DNA of 26,481 nucleotides from contig WFTN01000523.1 of assembly GCA_015485455.1 (NCBI GenBank), positions 1 through 26,481 of the forward strand, written 5' to 3'. Source of the DNA: Planctomycetota bacterium. GTDB lineage: Bacteria; Planctomycetota; GCA-002687715; DRQF01. Under the pieces are notes generated by a model. That model saw only the letters and a list, made by a program, of their open reading frames with translations. It had not been told where the DNA came from and searched no databases. Shown here piece after piece: positions 7,003 to 15,677 of the stretch. Every line of letters starts with the position of its first letter. Positions within the stretch are counted from its first letter, which is position 1. Position numbers and translations under genes: made by a program.

Positions 7003-9441
7003 ATGGCGAAAATCATCGTGAATGATGGAGATGGCGACAGCGAGTTCGCTCTTTCCGATCAGGGTGCCACCATTGGCCGGGTCGCGAAGCACTGCGACAT
7101 TGTCATCAAGGTCCCGGAGGCATCCCGGCAGCACTGTCGGCTGAAGATGGAAGGCTCATCCTGGTTCGTGGAAGATTTGGGTTCCAGCAATGGGACCCGT
7201 GTGAATGGCCGTAAGGTTACAACCTTCGAGCTTCAGGACGGCGACGAGATCATGGTTGGCAAAGCTCGTCTCCGTTTTCTTGAATCTGATGTGGTGGTGG
7301 ACGAGATTTCCTTGGATGACGACGAGGAAATGGAGCTCGAGATTTCTCTTGAGGAAGACGCGTTCTTGCGCTTCCTCAATACGGATCGCCAAGGGCAAAA
7401 GGTGGATTTCGCTGGCCGTATGACCTTTGGCCGACGCTCGTCCAATTCCGTTCCTTTGAACGAAAAGGGAGTGTCTGGCAGCCATACGGAGTTCATACCC
7501 GAGGACGGTATCTGGATCTGCCGCGACTTAGGCAGCACAAATGGCACGTTTGTGAATGGTGAACCGGCTGTAGAAGCTCGCTTGGAACCTGGGGATCGTG
7601 TTCGCATCGGAACAGTCGAGTTCGTCTTTGGTGTGGGAGAAAACGAAGGCGACGCGGAGATGGCATCGACGGTCATCATGACTGAGGTGCCTTTGGAAGA
7701 CGAGATTTTCGCCATCTCCGAAGCCAACATGAAGCGCAAACAGAAGGCCGCCACGTTCTTGTGGCTTGGTTTGATTGTTGCGGTGGGGGGCGCTGGTGGC
7801 TGGTGGCTGACTCAGGGTTCAACACGTTCAGCATCGGTCAAGACAATTGCGACGATCGAAGGGAATCAATTAGGTGTTGACGGAACATTTGAACCAAGAG
7901 ATTTGGATGATGATTATCTGGTGACAGATTCGGATGCCGTTGATTTCGTCGAAACATCCAAGCGCAAGTCGTCGGGGGAAATGGGGCTTGAAGTTAAGGT
8001 CACTGACAGTGACGGTGATCATTACCTGTCATTTACCCACGAAATTGAGCACATATCTACCGCTGATCGTATCGAAGTTGGCGGCAAGATACGTACATCT
8101 GGGGTGAGTGGTGGGGCTGTTGGTTTTTCTTTGATCTGGAAAGACGCCAACGAGCGAGTTCTCGGTTATTCTCATGCCAATGCACCTATGGGAGAAGGAA
8201 AGTTCGTTGAGGTACGGGGCATGTTCATGCCACCATACGGGACGGATCATGCCGCAGTTGCAATCGGCTTCCATGATGCTCAAGGTAAGGCCTATGTCGA
8301 TGACGTTTTTGCTCTTAGGTCACGTGGTGGCGGTGCCACTTTGACCGCTCATGGTCATGATCTCTTGTTGGACGCTTCCGGTGCTCTTGTTGTGAGTCGC
8401 GATGGAACAGAAATTTTGGATCATGGTGGCTTCTATCAGGTTGAGGGCAAGACCCCCCATTTTCTGGGCCGCTTATTTGCCCCGGAGAGTATGGAAAGCA
8501 GCGATCAAGGGCGCTCTGTTTCTGGTTACTTGTCCTATGGCGCTGGCGGCAACGCATCGTTCTCCCTTGGGTTGGAAGCGAATGGTGTGGTTTGGCAGGG
8601 GATGTTCGCTGGTGACGCGCATGTCAAACTGGGGTTTGCAGTTGATGTGGGGGAAGGACTGGTGACGGTCGGCGCTGAAGGTGCCCTACGACACAATGAA
8701 GACTTTAGTCGAGACGGCGTGACGGAGCTTGTTGTGGCGACTGGGCCTCGAGCGCTTCGCCTCATCTTTGTTGAGCCCACAGCCATTGAAATGATTACCA
8801 AGGATCGCCGCAGCATCGTCCTCTTACCTTTGGGATCTGGAGCGGAAGGGGGTGTTGCATTCAATCACAAGATCCAATTAAGTTTCACCGAAGAACTTAG
8901 CCAGGTGAACGCTCTCAGCGAAAAGGCCAGGAGCGCAGACAATGTTCAGAAACGCTATGGTGCCGCGATGGTTTATTACCGTGAAATCGTCAACCGCTTC
9001 TCATTTCAAAAATCTGCCAGCGAGAGCGCATCGCTTCGTTTGGGTGAGTTGGTCAAGAGAGCCGAGCGAGCCAAGGAACGGCTGACCAAAGCGGTCGATG
9101 ATGTCCTTTTCTTTCGCACCTTTGATGCCAGTTATAAGCCTTTGAATGAAGAACTCTTGGGCTTGGTAAGCAGCTTTTCAGGTTCAGAATACGAAGAACA
9201 ATTCGCCGCAATTCAGAAACGTTTGGATGATGCCTGGAAGGAATCCCAGGGATCACGCCGTTTGGCTTTGGCCAAGAATCACTTGGAACGAGGTCAGGAT
9301 CTCATGGAGCCTGGGGCATCCACACCGGCCTTGGCCCGGGGATTCTTCTTGTCAGTGATTGAGCTGGCACCCGAATCCGAATTGGCTGAGAAAGCCAAAG
9401 CGGAATTGAAGAAAATTGAAACACTGTTGGGTGCAAAATGA
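7003..9441 (+). CDS. Double-FHA single-pass membrane protein with large periplasmic part
   Basis: This 812-residue protein begins with FHA domain 1 (about 1-95; IGR at 24-26, SRQHC 41-45, GSSNGT 60-65). A very acidic linker (95-120) leads to FHA domain 2 (about 122-212; FGRRSSNS 142-149, GSTNGTFVNG 177-186). A short segment with Thr residues in an acidic setting (STVIMTEVPLEDE, 222-234) comes next and is a possible phosphorylation site. A transmembrane helix spans about 250-270. The remainder is extracytoplasmic: a beta-sandwich-like region (about 285-445, with WKDANERVLGYS and AYVDDVFA, reminiscent of carbohydrate-binding/galactose-binding folds), a second beta-rich region, and a C-terminal helical TPR-like bundle (about 640-812). 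It is the first gene of the operon. The layout suggests phosphopeptide recognition inside coupled to a scaffold outside. There is no good Shine-Dalgarno before the ATG. It could be the GspC/PilP-like or regulatory piece of the machine; that is inference. Confidence 0.85.
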   Translation: MAKIIVNDGDGDSEFALSDQGATIGRVAKHCDIVIKVPEASRQHCRLKMEGSSWFVEDLGSSNGTRVNGRKVTTFELQDGDEIMVGKARLRFLESDVVVDEISLDDDEEMELEISLEEDAFLRFLNTDRQGQKVDFAGRMTFGRRSSNSVPLNEKGVSGSHTEFIPEDGIWICRDLGSTNGTFVNGEPAVEARLEPGDRVRIGTVEFVFGVGENEGDAEMASTVIMTEVPLEDEIFAISEANMKRKQKAATFLWLGLIVAVGGAGGWWLTQGSTRSASVKTIATIEGNQLGVDGTFEPRDLDDDYLVTDSDAVDFVETSKRKSSGEMGLEVKVTDSDGDHYLSFTHEIEHISTADRIEVGGKIRTSGVSGGAVGFSLIWKDANERVLGYSHANAPMGEGKFVEVRGMFMPPYGTDHAAVAIGFHDAQGKAYVDDVFALRSRGGGATLTAHGHDLLLDASGALVVSRDGTEILDHGGFYQVEGKTPHFLGRLFAPESMESSDQGRSVSGYLSYGAGGNASFSLGLEANGVVWQGMFAGDAHVKLGFAVDVGEGLVTVGAEGALRHNEDFSRDGVTELVVATGPRALRLIFVEPTAIEMITKDRRSIVLLPLGSGAEGGVAFNHKIQLSFTEELSQVNALSEKARSADNVQKRYGAAMVYYREIVNRFSFQKSASESASLRLGELVKRAERAKERLTKAVDDVLFFRTFDASYKPLNEELLGLVSSFSGSEYEEQFAAIQKRLDDAWKESQGSRRLALAKNHLERGQDLMEPGASTPALARGFFLSVIELAPESELAEKAKAELKKIETLLGAK

Positions 9442-9464
9442 GCCTCAACAAGAACATGTCTAAC

Positions 9465-9470
9465 AAGGAG
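9465..9470 (+). promoter_or_regulatory. Shine-Dalgarno AAGGAG for the PilM-PilN fusion gene
   Basis: AAGGAG lies 6 nt upstream of ATG 9477 in a 35-nt gap. It is the strongest internal ribosome-binding site in the first half of the operon. Confidence 0.65.
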
Positions 9471-9476
9471 TAAAGC

Positions 9477-11159
9477 ATGGCTTTGCTTACCGGTATAGAT
9501 CCGGGAACTTACAGTATCAAGGTTGTTCAAGGTCAGATGAATGGGCCTTTGTTCAAGTTGTTGAGAGTTGCCGAGTTTGAAGTGGACCCCTCAGGAGATG
9601 TAGAGTCGGACATTCTGCGGCTGTTGCAGTCTGAGTTACCCGGGCTGGGTTTGAAACCTGGGATCGTCCGGGCTGGGGCGACAGGGCGTGACCTGATGAT
9701 ACGCTATACATCCGTTCCCCCAGTGCCTTTGTGGCGGTTGCGCATGCTGATGGATTTTGAAGTCCAAGACATGTCAACATCCAGTGGGGATGTATTGGTC
9801 GCTGACTACAATATTCTTCACTCTGAAGTTGATGATGGCGATGAGACGGTTTTGGTCTCTTTAGTCAAAAATCACTTCTTGGAAGGCCGACTGAGGGCCA
9901 TCAAGGGCGGTGGCTTTGAAGTCAAGGCAACGACTCCCAATTGTATCGCACTCTTCAACTCTTTTCTGTCCTTTGGTGAGATGGAAAGCGGGGAGTTCAC
10001 TTTTCTGGTGGACATTGGCGATCAGAATATCGAGATGGCCATCATCCGGGACGGCGAGCTCTTGTTCGCCCGCAATGTGTCTGGCGGTGGTGAGATGTTC
10101 TCCAAGGCAATTGCCGAGAACTGGGGAGTTGGAGTTCCTAAGTCCCGGAGTTTGAAGCACGAATATGGCAACGTGACTCCGAGAGGGCGGGCTTCCTACC
10201 AGTCGAGCCAAGAGGAGAAAGTGGCAAATGCCATCATGGGGGTCGCCGGACAACTTTCTGGCATGATCCAATCGACTATGAATTTCGCCAAGAGTCAAAA
10301 TGGCTTGCGCGACATGCAGATTGGTCGAGTCATGATCTCCGGTGGTGGAGCTTCCTTGACCGGCTTAGACAGCTATTTGGAGCAAAACCTCAACACGCCA
10401 GTGATGCGATTTATTCCAGATGCGGGCTTAGACCTCAGCGCTTTGCCTGCGGAGGAAGCCGAATTGTTTGAGGCTGACCCGGGGCGTTTTGCTTGTGCCT
10501 TGGGCTTGGCACGGATGTCTTCTGACGGCGATGCCTTCCTCATTGACATCATTCCGGAGGCGACGAAGAAAAAACGTCGCTTCATGTCTCGGCACATCTA
10601 CATGATTGGCGCAGCTGTCGCCTCGGTGATCTTCCTTGGTATCTTGTGGGCCAGTCTTAGTGGCCAGGTCGCTGACTCCGCTAAAGAACGGCAAATGGCT
10701 GAACGGGAGAAACGGAAGTTGTCTGGGATACGCAAACGCTTTGACAACAAGTACGCGGACGCTCTTCTCATGAAAAAGAAGACCAACCGTTTGGCATGGG
10801 AAAGCCGTGGTGGCACTTTTCTGGTGCGGGGGCAGGGATTGGTGCAAAGATGTGCTCACCAATCCATCTGGATCAAATCCATTGATGTTGGGGTTAAGAA
10901 CCAATCTCCTCCGGGAAAAGAGAACGATCGCAAGTCATCCGTTCAAAAAATGTTGGTCACTGTCAAGGGGGAGATTCGCCAGTTGGGTGCAGGAGTGACC
11001 GCAAGCTTTAACCACTTTGTCGAAGGGCTGCGAAAAGACGAACACAATCCACTGGTGAATATCGTGAACAGCCCCATGGACGCGGGTGGCGAATTCGAGG
11101 TAACCATTGACTACGTCGGCTGGCCGAATGACGCGGACGGCGAAGGAGAGACAGAATGA
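9477..11159 (+). CDS. PilM-PilN fusion (GspL-like) inner-membrane platform protein
   Basis: The 560-residue protein opens with the actin-like nucleotide-binding fold of PilM/GspL. It has a phosphate-1 motif GIDPGTYSIKVV (6-17), a second phosphate loop VDIGDQN (178-184) and the adenosine motif ISGGGASLTG (about 287-296). After a basic KKKRR patch there is one transmembrane helix (about 372-395), then a short coiled coil. The C-terminal alpha/beta domain (about 430-555) resembles PilN or the periplasmic part of GspL. In type IV pilus systems PilM and PilN are separate proteins; in T2SS GspL combines the cytoplasmic and periplasmic parts but lacks a full ATP-binding PilM. Here the PilM part looks complete. 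Its stop overlaps the next start by 4 nt (ATGA at 11156-11159), so it is coupled to the PilO-like protein, its expected partner. Confidence 0.87.
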   Translation: MALLTGIDPGTYSIKVVQGQMNGPLFKLLRVAEFEVDPSGDVESDILRLLQSELPGLGLKPGIVRAGATGRDLMIRYTSVPPVPLWRLRMLMDFEVQDMSTSSGDVLVADYNILHSEVDDGDETVLVSLVKNHFLEGRLRAIKGGGFEVKATTPNCIALFNSFLSFGEMESGEFTFLVDIGDQNIEMAIIRDGELLFARNVSGGGEMFSKAIAENWGVGVPKSRSLKHEYGNVTPRGRASYQSSQEEKVANAIMGVAGQLSGMIQSTMNFAKSQNGLRDMQIGRVMISGGGASLTGLDSYLEQNLNTPVMRFIPDAGLDLSALPAEEAELFEADPGRFACALGLARMSSDGDAFLIDIIPEATKKKRRFMSRHIYMIGAAVASVIFLGILWASLSGQVADSAKERQMAEREKRKLSGIRKRFDNKYADALLMKKKTNRLAWESRGGTFLVRGQGLVQRCAHQSIWIKSIDVGVKNQSPPGKENDRKSSVQKMLVTVKGEIRQLGAGVTASFNHFVEGLRKDEHNPLVNIVNSPMDAGGEFEVTIDYVGWPNDADGEGETE

Positions 11160-11971
11160 ACTTCGAAGAAGTTTGGCAAGAAAACAAATCCTTCATCCTC
11201 ATGATCTTTGCTGGCTTGGTGGTGTTTGGAATCGGTTACTTGGTGATCAACAGCTCGTTCTCTGACGAAATCGCGGCCAACAAACGAGGTACGGCGGCAG
11301 CGAAACGACGAGCCAAGAAGCTACCCAGTGGAGCCATGAAACGGGTCGAACGTCGTTTGAACGAGATCGAAGAAAACCTCAATTTGCTTGAGAAGGAATT
11401 GGCCTACAAGCCAAGCCCGGGTTTCACCCTTGTGGGCGTGAATCGTTCTCCTGACATCTACTTCAATGAAATGATTCAGCGTCTTTTGAAAGAGAGGGTC
11501 GAACCGGCTGCATCTCTCGATATTCGTGTTCCCGCTACCTTGGGGCTCAACGGCATTACTCCCAAGACGAGCGCTGAACGAGAATGGTACTTAAACGGTC
11601 TCGATGTCGTGAGCCGTTGTTGTTTGGCTGGGATGGCTGCGGGTGTTGAATCGATCGAACCGATTCGCATTGCAAAGATGTTGAAGAAGAGTCGATCTCG
11701 GCGCAACGAAACGACCCCTTACCTCAAACCTCTTGATGTGAAGATGACAGTCAAGGGCAAACCTGGCGCGATCGACAACATGCTCCGCGACATCATGTTG
11801 CCTGGAGCCCGTTTGGCCATCGCCAAGGCGCGTATTACTTCATTGGACCAAGATGGGAAGAAACGACAGTCTTTTGTCGACGAGTCTCTTGTCGTTCTGG
11901 AGCTGACAGTACGGGCACTTCTGCTCGATCCGGAAGGAGAGCCCATGAGCCCCAAGTCTGGGCGGCTCTAG
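11156..11971 (+). CDS. PilO/GspM-like inner-membrane protein
   Basis: This 271-residue protein has a short cytoplasmic head, one transmembrane helix (about 12-33), a basic, Ala/Lys-rich coiled coil (about 42-82), and a mixed alpha/beta periplasmic part. The layout matches PilO/GspM, which pairs with PilN/GspL through ferredoxin-like domains. The family is poorly conserved, so the call depends on topology and on position directly after the PilM-PilN fusion, with a 4-nt overlap. It has two adjacent cysteines (SRCCLAG) in the periplasmic region. The last residues are Pro/Ser-rich and the stop is followed by GGAAGAG, the ribosome-binding site of the next gene. No catalytic motif is expected or seen. 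Confidence 0.7.
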   Translation: MNFEEVWQENKSFILMIFAGLVVFGIGYLVINSSFSDEIAANKRGTAAAKRRAKKLPSGAMKRVERRLNEIEENLNLLEKELAYKPSPGFTLVGVNRSPDIYFNEMIQRLLKERVEPAASLDIRVPATLGLNGITPKTSAEREWYLNGLDVVSRCCLAGMAAGVESIEPIRIAKMLKKSRSRRNETTPYLKPLDVKMTVKGKPGAIDNMLRDIMLPGARLAIAKARITSLDQDGKKRQSFVDESLVVLELTVRALLLDPEGEPMSPKSGRL

Positions 11972-11978
11972 GAAGAGA

Positions 11979-14900
11979 ATGATGAAACTGAACAAAGAAC
12001 AAATCGCATTCACTGTTGTCATTTTGATTGTTTCTTTTCTTGCTTACCAGGAGTTGGGGGGCAAGAAACCCGACTACACGGGCAGCAAATGGAAAAGCAG
12101 AAGACGGGTTACGACAACCGTATCTGACAACGACCTGGTGACTATGAAATTCGCCCTCGTGTCACCTGATGAAGAAACATGGTTGGAGTCGGGGCGCAAC
12201 ATTTATCGTGCGCCTAAAGATCATGTCCCCATGCCACCCTTGAGCCTCTCAGCTCCACCTCGTTCCATGGTGGTGACGAGCAAACCTCAATCGAATCCCG
12301 GACTGGATCCCTATCATCGTCTGGATTCGGTTGGCCCGGTGGTTCCTGTGGAAGGTGTTGAATTGTCCCCAAGAACTGTCGCCCAAGGGGGGGAAGAGGC
12401 TGCGGATGATCTGAGCAATGAAGAGGAGGGGGAAGATCCGGCCATGATCCCTGTGGAAGGGTTGGGGGGCGAGGATGAAGTGGCCGATGAGCTGGCTGCA
12501 TTGGAGCAGAAACTAAGCGAGGTGGGTAAGGCAGTTCAAGAAGAGAAGAAGCCCGAAAACTCTAAGAAGGCTAAACGAAGGGTTAAGAGTATTCTGAACT
12601 TGCGTGAGCGTTTGGCTCAAGACGCGGAAGCCAAAATTGCCAAAGAGCGCGCGGCCCGTCAGAAGTTGAAAGATGAGGCTGAACGTCGCCGCCGTCTTGA
12701 CAAGATTCACTGGCTGACTGGAGAAATTTGGTACGGAACGATCGAAAATGATCGTGTTGCTCCCAAGGGCAGCGATAGTCTGGACAAGTACGCCATCAAA
12801 CTGCGAATTGATGAGATTCGACAAAAGACAACAGCGAGCGCCTCCGAGCTGCAAGCTATGTTGAGTGATCGTTTGCTTGAGATTGAGTTTAAGCGGTGGA
12901 CGAAGCAGAAGTGGAGTGCCAAAAATAAGGTCTCGCCGGTTAACGTGGCATCGATCGAATTCGCAGAAGGCGAAACATCGGGGGCGTACACCGTGGATCA
13001 ATTTGAGTTGGATCGACGTCTCACACCAACATCTCAGATCGAACGTCATATGGCCATGGTCAAGAAGTTGGGAACTATCGGTGAATTCGGTTTGGCGAAA
13101 CAGCATTTGGAACGAATCTTGAAGGAAGGCCATGAAACTCGGGCTGTCTATCAAGCTCTCGCTTTGGCTGCTAATCGCGACTTTGACTACAACGTTGAAC
13201 TCATGGCTGTTCGTGATGGTCTGGCCAAGTTTCCTGAGGATGCGATCTTGATGGCCAGTGCCGCCGACCTCTACAGTCGTTTGGGCTTGGATAAACTGGC
13301 GACTGAAATGTTTGAGAAAGCAGAGGCATTGGCGCCCAGGAATGCGGTGGTCAATGCTCGGCATGGCAGGCATCTGTTTCACGAAAGGGAAGGGGGCAGT
13401 GCCAAGCTAACCATCGCTAAGAAACTGCTGGAGAAAGCTTCTTCTGGCCGATTCGAAATCGCCAGCGAGAAGCTTCTTGTTGTTCTCGACCTGGGTGAAG
13501 CCAAACTCGCCACCGGTGATATCCCTGGTGCCAAACGGGCATTCGAGAGGGTTAATATCAGTCAACCTGGTAACGTCCGGGCCTTGATCGGTTTGGCTGC
13601 CGTGTCTTTGGCCAAGGGCTCCATTGAAGAAGCCCGTGGCTTCCTGAAAGACGCCCTCGAGAGAGATCCTGAATCAGGAAGCATTTACTACAACTTGGCT
13701 CTCTGTGCCCTGCATGAAGGCAAGTGGGAGGAAGCACGGGATCAATTCTACGATGCCATGGATGCCGATCCCTTCTTGACCGCTAAATCGAATTGTGGTT
13801 TGGGTTTCTTGTACGAGAGCATTGGCAAGATTGGAGAGGCTCAAGCCGCCTATGCCGCGGCCTTGGTTGCCGATCCTGAGGATGGGGAAGTGCTCTACTG
13901 GAATGGCCGTGGGTTCCTTCTGGTGGGAGACTATGAACAAGCTTTTACATCTCTCAGATCTGCCCTTGTCCGCTTGCCGAATCAGTTCGACATCTTGGCT
14001 GCTCTTTCTGATGCCAGTTTCCATTTGCTCAAGTTTGACGATGCCTTGCGGTATATTGATGCTGCCATGGCCTTGAGGCCGAAATCTCCAGGGTTGCTGA
14101 TCAGAAAAGCTCAGACCCTTGTGCGTTTGCGGCGTTTCATCGATGCAAAAAAATGCTTGGATGCGTCGAAACAACAAGAAGCGAGTGACGAAGTCGAGAT
14201 GAGCTTGGCTTATTACTACTACTTGGACGGCAACCACGAAGAAGCCTTGAAGCGTTTTAGAAGTGTTGAGCGCACTTTGGATCGAAGAGATGAAAGTCCA
14301 CTAGCAAGCTATGTCCGGAGATACGCCAAAGAAATCGCCGACAATCTTTCTAAACGGGTTTGGCAAGATCACTTCAATCGTGTTTCAACTGGACGAGACT
14401 TGTTACGCGGCTGGCGATCCTATGCTCCTTTGAGTGGGATTTCTGTGAATCTGCTGAATAACCATGTGAGTTTCTCTGGTACCCAAAAGGCGTCCGATGT
14501 GCCCTCGTGCATTTTCCAGCGTCGTAGTGGCCGGGAGTTCGTTTCCTTCGAAGCCGGAATCACAGTCATGCCAGACTCAGAATCTATCTGTGGCGTGGGG
14601 TTGTTCACTTTTCGTAAGAATACCGGTGATCAAAATTCCTTTGTGGACGTTGATTCCGGCGGTATCGCCTATGATGGTTTGATCGTAGCGAAGAATCGCG
14701 AAGGCCGCTTGGCCTATCGCGAGGTGACGCGCTATCAGTTGGGCCGCTGGAAGAAAATTGATCTTCCATGGCCCCCAGCAGTGGACGGGAAAGCTCAGCA
14801 GATCGTTTTGGGTATCGCCAGCGAAGACGGCAAGAAGGGGACGTTTGCTATCTTGGTGAACGGTAATCCGGTTGTCACAGGTTTAGAAATTCGGGGCCTT

Positions 14901-15017
14901 CGCCGCACCACAAAAGACTTGCAGCTTTGGGCTTTCACTCAAGCTGAAATTGATCGCCGTATCGACATGAAAGTGGATGATGTGCGCATCGTGACAAAAG
15001 ACAGAAAACGCAGGTAG
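11979..15017 (+). CDS. Membrane-anchored TPR protein with C-terminal LamG-like sandwich
   Basis: The 1012-residue protein has one N-terminal transmembrane helix (about 9-24) and a Pro-rich and then acidic low-complexity linker (about 70-165). A charged coiled coil follows (about 166-245, ending AERRRRLDKIHW). A long array of TPR-type helical repeats spans about 350-785, with units such as GLAAVSLAKGSIEEARGFLK. The C-terminal beta-rich domain (about 790-1005) resembles concanavalin/LamG-like folds: a long antiparallel sandwich with a late DDVRIV strand. It probably projects into the periplasm. It sits where GspC/PilP or a pilotin/assembly factor would be in related loci, but it has no recognisable PilP or HR domain. 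Two ATGs lie in tandem (11979, 11982); GGAAGAG at 11971-11977 is better spaced for the second. It may scaffold the secretin or hold pseudopilins; the role is unproven. Confidence 0.8.
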   Translation: MMKLNKEQIAFTVVILIVSFLAYQELGGKKPDYTGSKWKSRRRVTTTVSDNDLVTMKFALVSPDEETWLESGRNIYRAPKDHVPMPPLSLSAPPRSMVVTSKPQSNPGLDPYHRLDSVGPVVPVEGVELSPRTVAQGGEEAADDLSNEEEGEDPAMIPVEGLGGEDEVADELAALEQKLSEVGKAVQEEKKPENSKKAKRRVKSILNLRERLAQDAEAKIAKERAARQKLKDEAERRRRLDKIHWLTGEIWYGTIENDRVAPKGSDSLDKYAIKLRIDEIRQKTTASASELQAMLSDRLLEIEFKRWTKQKWSAKNKVSPVNVASIEFAEGETSGAYTVDQFELDRRLTPTSQIERHMAMVKKLGTIGEFGLAKQHLERILKEGHETRAVYQALALAANRDFDYNVELMAVRDGLAKFPEDAILMASAADLYSRLGLDKLATEMFEKAEALAPRNAVVNARHGRHLFHEREGGSAKLTIAKKLLEKASSGRFEIASEKLLVVLDLGEAKLATGDIPGAKRAFERVNISQPGNVRALIGLAAVSLAKGSIEEARGFLKDALERDPESGSIYYNLALCALHEGKWEEARDQFYDAMDADPFLTAKSNCGLGFLYESIGKIGEAQAAYAAALVADPEDGEVLYWNGRGFLLVGDYEQAFTSLRSALVRLPNQFDILAALSDASFHLLKFDDALRYIDAAMALRPKSPGLLIRKAQTLVRLRRFIDAKKCLDASKQQEASDEVEMSLAYYYYLDGNHEEALKRFRSVERTLDRRDESPLASYVRRYAKEIADNLSKRVWQDHFNRVSTGRDLLRGWRSYAPLSGISVNLLNNHVSFSGTQKASDVPSCIFQRRSGREFVSFEAGITVMPDSESICGVGLFTFRKNTGDQNSFVDVDSGGIAYDGLIVAKNREGRLAYREVTRYQLGRWKKIDLPWPPAVDGKAQQIVLGIASEDGKKGTFAILVNGNPVVTGLEIRGLRRTTKDLQLWAFTQAEIDRRIDMKVDDVRIVTKDRKRR

Positions 15018-15029
15018 AAGAGACGCATT

Positions 15030-15677
15030 ATGAATTCCAATCAAGTTGCCGAAAATGGGTTTACTCTCGTCGAACTCTTGGTCGTGATCGCCATTATCTC
15101 ATTGCTTGGCACTCTTATGATCACAACTTTTACCGGGGCCCAGCGAGACGCTGAAGAGTTTGAAGCGGAAGCATTCATCAAGTCCATTGAGGCAACCCTT
15201 GACGTCTACAGAAGTGATCGTCGCAATGGCGTTTTTCCGCCATCGACTTTGGAAGGGTTTCCAGCTTTGGGAAGCAAACTTCCGAACAAAACAAACTTAG
15301 GAATCGAAGCTTTGGTGGTTTGTCTTTCGGCTCCGGGCTTTGATGGTTTGGGGAATGACAGTGAAGCCTTTGAAGGGGCTTTGACCAATACGGATGAAGA
15401 CTTTTCGAGTCGCCGGATGACTAAGTTCGGGGCTAAGGATTTGTTCGAACTCCAAGACCCTTGGGGGAATCCTTACGCCTACTTCCGCGCTCAAGATTAT
15501 GGCAATCGCAATCTGCAGGCCTATTGCTTGGGGGATGGTGAGATTGTCACCGTGAAGCCTTGGGTCAACCCCAAGACCAAGAGCCCCTACAATCAGAACG
15601 GGTTTCAACTCTTTTCCGCTGGACGTGATGGCGAATACAACACCGAAGATGATATCGGGAACTGGAGAGAGCAGTGA
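15030..15677 (+). CDS. GspG-like major pseudopilin
   Basis: A 10-residue leader ending in Gly10 is followed by FTLVELLVVIAIISLLG, the class III prepilin signal with Glu at +5 of the mature protein. A prepilin peptidase should cleave after G10 and methylate F11. The globular part carries hallmarks of the T2SS major pseudopilin: DPWGNPYAYF in the centre and a C-terminal SAGRDGEYNTEDDIGNW (about 196-212), the Asp-rich loop that binds calcium in GspG. At 215 residues it is longer than typical GspG (about 140), with an insertion of roughly 60 residues between the helix and the DPWGNPY motif. It is the first of five pseudopilin genes and is expected to make the bulk of the filament. Its TGA overlaps the GTG start of the next gene by 4 nt. 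Confidence 0.94.
   Translation: MNSNQVAENGFTLVELLVVIAIISLLGTLMITTFTGAQRDAEEFEAEAFIKSIEATLDVYRSDRRNGVFPPSTLEGFPALGSKLPNKTNLGIEALVVCLSAPGFDGLGNDSEAFEGALTNTDEDFSSRRMTKFGAKDLFELQDPWGNPYAYFRAQDYGNRNLQAYCLGDGEIVTVKPWVNPKTKSPYNQNGFQLFSAGRDGEYNTEDDIGNWREQ

Noticed and set aside
12513..13382. 289-residue minus-strand frame
   Set aside because: It lies entirely opposite the TPR gene, has a composition typical of an antisense shadow, and has no ribosome-binding site or known motif.
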